64,000 nt of DNA from Blastomussa wellsi. Lineage: Eukaryota; Cnidaria; Anthozoa; Scleractinia; Plerogyridae. The position numbers and the translations under genes were made by a program. The notes beneath the pieces were generated by a model. It saw only the letters and a program-made list of their open reading frames with translations. It searched no databases and was not told where the DNA came from. Location: the NCBI GenBank assembly GCA_947652115.1, contig OX393572.1, forward strand, positions 1,807,102 through 1,871,101, read 5' to 3'. Positions 57,135 to 64,000 of this stretch are shown here, in pieces (positions within the stretch are counted from its first letter, which is position 1; the number at the start of each line of letters is the position of its first letter).

Positions 57135-59702
57135 ATGGCTTTTCCAAAGAGGCTCCTTTGTGTGACCGTTGTGCTTGTCATGTTCAGTGTGTTTTGCCAA
57201 GTGAAGGCACAGCAATGCAGCAACAAAGGAGGCGAAAACTCCCAGCTTGGGGTGATGCTACGCCGACATATCTTCAAACGCATCGCGGGCCCAGTACTCG
57301 GTTTTGTCTGCCTTCAGGAGTGCAATATGGATGTGAGATGCCAAAGTTTTAACTTCGTCATTTCCAAAGAGATGTGCGAATTGAACAACCGCACCAAGGA
57401 AGCGAGACCTGAGGATTTTGTTCCTAACGCGGACAGATATTACTTCGGACGATATCAGGGCAGAGGTAACTAATCGCCTTTATATTTCTTGTCCAATTTA
57501 GGAAAATAAATATCATTCTCGTTGACGTGGATCACCGAATAAGAATCATAGAAGGACAAAGGGCATGTGCAATACCGATAGAAATCTTTGGAGGCTCTCG
57601 GGTGACTTTCGGAACCCTTCGAAAGTCTTTCGTACATGAGAAATCGTAGGAAAACTTTCTTCGGAAATGTTGTAAGTCATAACAGGTTAACTTTGAAATC
57701 TTTGTAGGTCATCACGAATAAACTTCCAGAATTTTTGGACTAAACCAATAAGAAAACTTTACAGTTTTACTCTCGTCTTCATAGAAGTTCTCTTTTTCAG
57801 TGCCCCTCGGTTCCATTCCTGAGCTACCCGCAGAAACATGCAGTGAAATCAAGGGAAGTGAAGGTGGACATGTAGTTAGTGCCAAATACTGGTTTGATTC
57901 CATTGTACCCGACAAGGTTGTACTTGCTCATTGCAACATGGAAACCGAAGGTGACGTTTACAATGAACATGCTGTTCTTACTTACATCAGCACCCAGATA
58001 ATGCAAATGTATCAAACTATGTTACAAAAATACCTACAAATTGACGGAAGGAATTCTCCAATAGCAGAAAAAAATGATGTTGGATATTGGGGAAGATTGA
58101 AACTGACGGATTGTGGACAAAGATATTTAAATTTGCTAAAAGAACTAAAATAACCAATTGTACAACAAATTTGCAAATCCTGATGTAAAAATGTTTTTAT
58201 TGAGTTTTACGGAATTATTCAAGTGATATTTTTTTAGTTCAGCGTCAAGGAAGCAAAAAAAAAAGGAGCAGAAATTTTAATCAGGAGTGCCTTTAGCTGA
58301 TTGTTCTTCCCTTTACCTTATTGTTCTTTAAACAATTGCAAATCCAGGAAGAAATATTTTATTCTCGTTTCTTCAGACGTGGATGAATGCAGTTCCTCAA
58401 CCCCAGTGTGTAACGTCACTGCCACGTGTAAGAATACTATTGGTTCTTATCGCTGTTTCTGCACCAAATCTGGATTTCAGCTTGATGGAAAAGGATGCAT
58501 TGGTAAGTAACGACACTTTTCGTGAACTGGGCGGAATATTAACTCGAAGTTGCAAATAAAACGGTTCCCAAAATCACGGTTGTTAACAATCTCGAAAATA
58601 ACGACCTCATATGTAGCATCAGAAATACAACTCCGGAGGCGCAACGTATTGCTCTCAGATTTTGCGGAAACATATTTTTTCACTTCACACTTGGCAGACT
58701 ATGCAAGGGAAAAAGGGAACTGCTTGTAGTCGTGTCGCAATATCGTACACTTGTTTTCAATAAGCTCCTTTTTCTTGATTTCTTACACAACAGTTTCTTC
58801 AAACCATCTATGACAAGAATTTATTTTTTTCAGATATCGATGAATGTGCCAAGGGATCCCATGATTGTGACATCAATGCCTACTGCAACAATACCGCCGG
58901 ATCCTACACATGCACGTGCAAGGAAAAATATTACGGAAACGGCAAAAACTGCACAATTAATGATGATCGTAAGTTTTATACCTATAACACATGTTATTAC
59001 TCCCCTTTTCAAATGAAGCAAATTACGAAGCCTGTAGAGCTGTGAACTATCTCTACAACTGATAAGCTAGTGATCTGCAGTCGAAAGAATTACAGCTGAA
59101 TTTGTACTTTAAAAATCTAAAATATATCTGCAATAAAACATGTTGAAGATTTCTATCTTAAATTTTTACACCGAATCATTTTGACAAAAAAAGAGTTATG
59201 TTTCTGCGGTATAGAAAGCAACCGTCATGTGTGTACTGTAAGGACGAAGTAATTAAATGGTTTAACAAAGAAAATGACACCCTACTAAAACTGAATTGCC
59301 CTTTGGGCAAGCACTTATTATTTTTAGATGTTATGCTGCGATATTATTGTAATACACTGCTGTAATTACCTTTATAACTGTCCAATAGATCAATACTGTG
59401 TACTGCGGTGTTGTGTTGTTGATGAAATAAATATGAAAACAATCTTAGGGCCTTTCGACAGATTCAAAAGATGGCGTCCGTGGGCTGGGATTGTTTCGAT
59501 CCACTCATTTTTTTACCACGTATAAAAAGAAACCTGACTATCCGGTCATTTTCTGACTTGAAGTATTTCACTTATGACGTCATAACTGTTTGTGAAGGCA
59601 ATAGAGAAGGGGCATTAAAAAATTGAACTACCATAGCTGGAAATGCTTACCAGAACTTGAACGGCGAACCTGAAGTTACTAAACCTTATCATAATTGAAT
59701 AG

Positions 59703-59747
<45 letters not shown>

Positions 59748-61860
59748 GTATAACAATATAATTTGGTTTTATCAACTGCGTTGAAAATGTGAATTGGCCG
59801 CCGTAAAGAGATTCAAGAGCTGACGTTTCGAGCGTTAGCCCTTCGTCGGATTCGCTCCGAAGAAGGGCTAACGCTCGAAACGTCAGCTCTTGAATCTCTT
59901 TACGGTGGCCAATTCACATTATCAACCCAGTTGATAAAACCAAATTATCTTATCATAATTGCACTTATGAGTTTCATGATCACTTTTTTTAAATTTTGTC
60001 TCTCACTTTTCTAGGAGGATTCAATGCATCCGTTATTCTTGGTGGACTCAACTACAAAGATTACACAAAGAAGTTAATTTCCTTTTTAGACCCAGTTATC
60101 TTCTATTCAGGGTGGTTTGAGCGGTGTTGGCATGCCAAGACAGACGGCTCGGCTGCGTCCACATTCCACAGCAACTGCGATGGAAAGGGACCCACAGTGA
60201 CGATCATTAAATTTGGTGCTTACATATTTGGCGGATATACCGACGTGTCTTGGCACAGCAGTAAGTATATATAAGACTTTTTTCCTGCGTCTTTTGAGCA
60301 AATGCCAAAACTGTTTGTGTTGTTGTTTTTTCTGCTATTGATCTTATCTTTTAAACCTCCCGGAAAAATCTGTCCCAGAATTCGCGGGGTAAAATTCTCG
60401 TGTTTGAAATAGTAGATTTTGTGCTACAATTTCCTTTGACCTTTACTCAAATTATGCATAAAATCTTGACCTTCCTTTTAATTGCTGTCTAGATACAGGT
60501 ACCCGTCAGTATTTTATGCTGTTGTTGAAGTTGTTTTCCCCCAAAGACACCTTTTTTTACAATATGGCATTTTAAGTCTGATTTTATCGTCACCTGAGGT
60601 GTTTAGAATTTTTCAGGTTCCGGCTAGTAAACCTTTCCTCTTCTCGCCTCTCCTGTTAAGCTGACTCAGTATCAAAATAATCAAATTCCGCTCGCGCTCG
60701 CCGTATGGTACATTGCAATTCCTAAGTTTTGATTAGTTTAGAGGCAATGGTATATGAGCTCATATGCCACGGACCGTACATATGTACGCGGAAAGAATGC
60801 ACTTTTCATAATGTTTGTACAACAGTTTTGGGGCGTTTTTAATAAAACAATTATTCCACTCCTGCTTGTTGGATATGAGATAGTTATAGCCAACTCGGCG
60901 CGTACCATCTCATATCCAACGCGCGCTCGTGGAATAATTGTTAATTATTATTTAGAGCCATCTCGGTGCTACACGCCTCGTTGGCTATCTACCATCTCAT
61001 ATCTTGTCATCGTCCTTGTTGCTGTAGCACTTTTCTTTCTTCTCTGTTTTTGTCATTTACAAGGTGTTTCGTATTGCTGATTTCATTTTAGGTTGCTATT
61101 ACTCCTCAGCCAGCAAAGCTTTCCTCTTCTCGTTTTACAACGACAAAGGATATAATCCTGTCAAGCTGACTCAGTATCGGGAAAACGCTATGTACAGCTG
61201 TTTCAGTTACGGATCCACTTTTGACAGTGGGCGTGACATCTTGATATCAGACAACGCTTTGAGCAACCAAGGATCGGTTTCCATAGAAACACCGTTCATA
61301 TTGTCATATTTGTCGTGTTTGAATTCAGAGAAAAACTAGTTAAAATGACTTGAATAGTTCATAACAACTGAGCAATGATTGTAATGTCTAGTTCCATTAA
61401 TTAATTAATTAATTAATTAATCGATCGATCGATTAATTAATTATTTTTGCGATATTGTAATAACTCATTATAGTCATGCAAATAAGGCTTGCTGTTGTTG
61501 TTGTTGACACTTCAGACTGTAACAGTTGTTGTCTTCATTTCAGATTCCGCCCACTCCTCAGCCAGCAAAGCTTTCCTCTTCTCGCTTTACAACGACAAAG
61601 GATATAATCCTGTTAAGCTGACTCAGTATCAATATCAAGAACAAGCCATGTATGGACAGTTCAATTTCGGACCCACTTTTGGTGGACCTGACATCTACAT
61701 AGCGGACAACGCTTTGAACAACCAAAACTCGGTTACCTATTGCGGGAGCACATACTCAGTCCCGCAGGGATATTCAGCTAGTTACTGTAAGTTTTTTACT
61801 GGAGTCAGCATGCATTTTACTCCCACTGACATTGAAGTGTTCTACGAAATAAGTAATTAA
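57135..61860 (+). CDS. Secreted PAN/Apple - EGF - EGF - TLDc protein, copy C
   Basis: Exons 57135-57465, 57801-57950, 58377-58502, 58834-58968, 60015-60260 and 61544-61860; 1305 bases, 434 residues; all introns phase 1. Same order as A and B: signal peptide, PAN/Apple, YWFDS...HCNMETE module, two calcium-binding EGFs (EGF2 CKEKYYGNGKNC), TLDc. Exon 5 reads FYSGWFERCWHAKTDG without the NYSR insertion of A, and IIKFGAY where A has IIKSGAY and B IIKYGAY. The last exon reads QEQAMYGQFNFGPTFGGPDI and IADNALNNQNS: about 16 replacements and one indel against A over 105 residues, versus two in the 110 residues of exon 1. The alternative last exon 61092-61339 is intact (411-residue product). AATAAA at 62041-62046. 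Extracellular, function unknown. Confidence 0.9.
59700..59948. mobile_element. Coding-free palindromic PLE insertion, intron 4 of gene C
   Basis: Orthologue of 22624-22868 and 45239-45486; the right core reads ccgaagaagggctaacgctc then GAAACGTCAGC. Confidence 0.75.
60617..60686 (+). pseudogene. Relic TLDc terminal exon (6psi), gene C
   Basis: Same relic as in A and B with an additional 11-base loss near its start (gttccggctagtaaacc), so it is more decayed here. Confidence 0.75.
60846..60942. repeat. Nested hairpin repeat, intron 5 of gene C
   Basis: Same arms as 23788-23884. Confidence 0.7.
61092..61339 (+). CDS. Alternative terminal exon 6a of gene C (intact)
   Basis: 82 codons after acceptor cattttag; CYYSSASKAFLFSFYNDKGY, FSYGSTFDSGRDILIS, ending SIETPFILSYLSCLNSEKN. 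It differs from the B exon by only three or so residues, unlike exon 6b. Confidence 0.65.
61396..61443. repeat. TTAA/TCGA microsatellite, gene C
   Basis: Array equivalent to 24339-24409 with ATCG units in the middle. Confidence 0.85.
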
Positions 61861-62094
61861 AATCAGAAAACAACTAATCTTAATTAACGTTAATTTTAAA
61901 AAACATTGTAACGGAAATGACTACCTGATTGTTCCGTATATATAATTTCGCGAAAATAGATGAGACAAATTTTGCGAGATTTAAAATTCGTGATTTTGCA
62001 GAAAAATTGCATTGAAAGGAACTAAATTTCGCGAAAATTTAATAAATGGGAATCTCAAACTGGGTGTTGTTGTCATTTTATAATGAGGGTCCTG

Positions 62095-63155
62095 AATGGG
62101 TAAAATGGGAACTGGGATTGGCCTGTTTTTGCACTGGGAAAATGAGATTTGGGGGACTAGGGCTGGGATTTGGTCATTAAGAATGAGAAAAAATGTAAAA
62201 AAATGGGAATGGGATAAAAATCTTTTACCCATGACCAAGCGAGACATCACTTATTTCTTTGATTGAGGAATGTCAGAAAATTGTTCAAGCGCCTTGTTCG
62301 TGTCAATTTTTAGTATGTTTAGCGAGTACGTTTTATTTTCCCCGAATCAGCGGCCTTGATCATGACTTGTGGTGAAAGATATGTGTGTACAGTGGTGTGT
62401 GTATTAAAATTGGGTGTGTAAAGCCCAAAAATGGCGGAAACATTGTTCTCATGCCAGAATTCCACGACCTATAGCGCCTGGTGACAGTGAATCTGAGGAA
62501 GAGGTAGAAAGCGCTCTTGAAACAACATTGAGCATGATCCGTCCGACCAGGTTTGGAAGGAAAAGAACACTTACACGTCGGATCAAGAGAATACGCTCTA
62601 GTTCATATTTGTTATACATTGCAGTAATTATCTGTCTTCTTATTGACCTCAATGTCGTCAATATCTTGACACAAAGTTGAGAAGGAACTGTTCCAAAAAT
62701 ACTTTGAGGGAGAAAACATTCAGGAGCCCAAGGACAAAATGAAATTAGCATAAGTGTTAAAATATTTTATGTGGATGCGCGAAATCTCGTTATTTCTTGA
62801 CAGCAGTAATGTATGATAAAACAATTATCAGATCGTTTGCGTTGTGTGGTCTGGAATAATCATGATCTCGGTGAGCGTTATCATCCGAAGCCGGATATGA
62901 CAAAAACCTCATCCAAAAACTTTATTTGTGCCGTTTCAGTACAGTCTAAAATACTCGTGAACTTTTGCGTCTTTGTTGCGCCGTATTCTGAGCCGTAATT
63001 TTGACGCGATACAATGTATAATACTGGGATTTTTTCTAAATTCTGCAAGTGGAAATGGGATTTGAACACTAGGAAGTGGGATTTGAAAAAAATTGGGCTG
63101 GGAAATGGGATTGGTACTCCCCCCCCCCCCCCCCGCCCGCCCCTTCAGGACCCTC
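62095..63155. mobile_element. 1.06-kb inverted-repeat element, copy C
   Basis: Same ends as 25032-26104, with the 88-codon frame at 62414-62680 and a poly-C run near 63118-63134. Confidence 0.7.
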
Positions 63156-64000
63156 TATAAGAACATCGACGACCATTGAAGAGAACAGGAGCAAAACAAA
63201 TTAAGACGGAATCCGTTAGGACTTCGAGCATTCATTGGACAAAGTTATGTACCAAAATGTTTTACACCTTATTGCAAGCTTTTTGTGTTACTACTTCAAA
63301 TATATTATCAAGAGAAATCTTTTCTAACAACACCAAACATCGAAAACAAATTTCGAAGTTCCACTGAATTCCACTGAATCGCTTAAAAGATGTAATATTT
63401 TTTCTATAGCTTGCGAGCTTTGAAATTCATTTTCTCAGTCTCTGATAAGAAATTGTTGTCGGTGTTATTACAAATAATTACTTACATCTTAACCTTTTAT
63501 TAAGGGTAAAAATAACGCAATATGATTTAAATTATTCTGGTACTCGATTTTTGTCCAACTTAAATAAATATTACTCAACTTCCTGATGGATTCCGTCTTA
63601 AAAATTAATCGGGTTATCATATTACGTTTGCGAAGCACAAGGTTAATAATACAAAGTTCAGAATTGACGAGATGTTCTTTTTCGATGTGATTCGGAGGAA
63701 GAGAGCATGAACATGTTAAACAGCATTAGGGTTACGAGGGATCTACATGCCTCTAAATTTCGCGTCATTAATTTTTACGATAACCTTTTTTGGCGGGTCT
63801 TTAATTTCGCGATTTTTTACAAATCACGAGAATCATGAAAATTAAGCCCAGTAAGTGACAATAAGGTATAACCTCCAATTGGATAAAATGAGTGACCAGT
63901 TGATGTTGTTGTTATTGTTGTTTGTGTATCGATATAAATTTCTCCTTGCAAGTAGTCTTTAAATCAATGCAATGAAACGAACTGATGAAAATCTAAATTC

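Larger units (their letters stand above)
56705..64000. repeat. Duplicated unit C, core (cut by window end)
   Basis: Near-identical to the start of units A and B. The window ends in sequence equivalent to about 26960 of unit A, so a PLE remnant would be expected just outside. Confidence 0.9.

Overview
The window looks like nuclear DNA of an anthozoan cnidarian, most likely a stony coral. It is AT-rich and intron-rich, carries many inverted-repeat DNA elements, tRNA-derived SINEs and Penelope-like retroelements (PLEs), and encodes secreted PAN/EGF/TLDc proteins of a kind typical of Anthozoa. The organism call is inference; no species can be named from sequence alone.

Left part (1-16.2 kb): two conserved single-copy genes. 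The 3' end of a riboflavin transporter (SLC52A family, plus strand) runs off the left edge and stops at 2264. A complete nine-exon DNAJB11/ERdj3 gene (minus strand, 16141 to 4468, 356 residues) follows. Its introns hold two SINEs, a deleted Tigger/pogo transposon, a very short PLE-derived insertion and several MITE-like inverted repeats. Intron 3 appears to use a GC-AG splice pair.

Right part (16.8-64 kb): a young tandem segmental duplication with three complete copies (A at 19763, B at 42662, C at 57135) of one secreted multidomain gene: signal peptide, PAN/Apple domain, a short YWFD...CNME module resembling the start of fibrinogen/collagen C-terminal domains, two calcium-binding EGF domains and a TLDc domain. 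Every intron is phase 1. The last TLDc exon exists three times per gene: a frameshifted relic, an intact alternative with its own stop (6a; nonsense-mutated in copy A) and the canonical one (6b). Introns and exons 1-3 are nearly identical between copies, but exon 6b carries many amino-acid changes packed into about 40 residues. This is the most interesting signal in the window.

Each gene is followed by a roughly 1.05-kb inverted-repeat element with an open frame, then in A and B by a PLE remnant (GIY-YIG endonuclease only) whose arms are inverted and carry hammerhead-ribozyme-like cores. Between A and B lie three tandem roughly 2.9-kb units (X1-X3); a fourth partial unit (X4) lies between B and C. 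The spacing between gene starts is 22.9 kb (A-B) and 14.5 kb (B-C). Exon boundaries were read by eye from frame, splice dinucleotides and agreement between copies; no searches were run.
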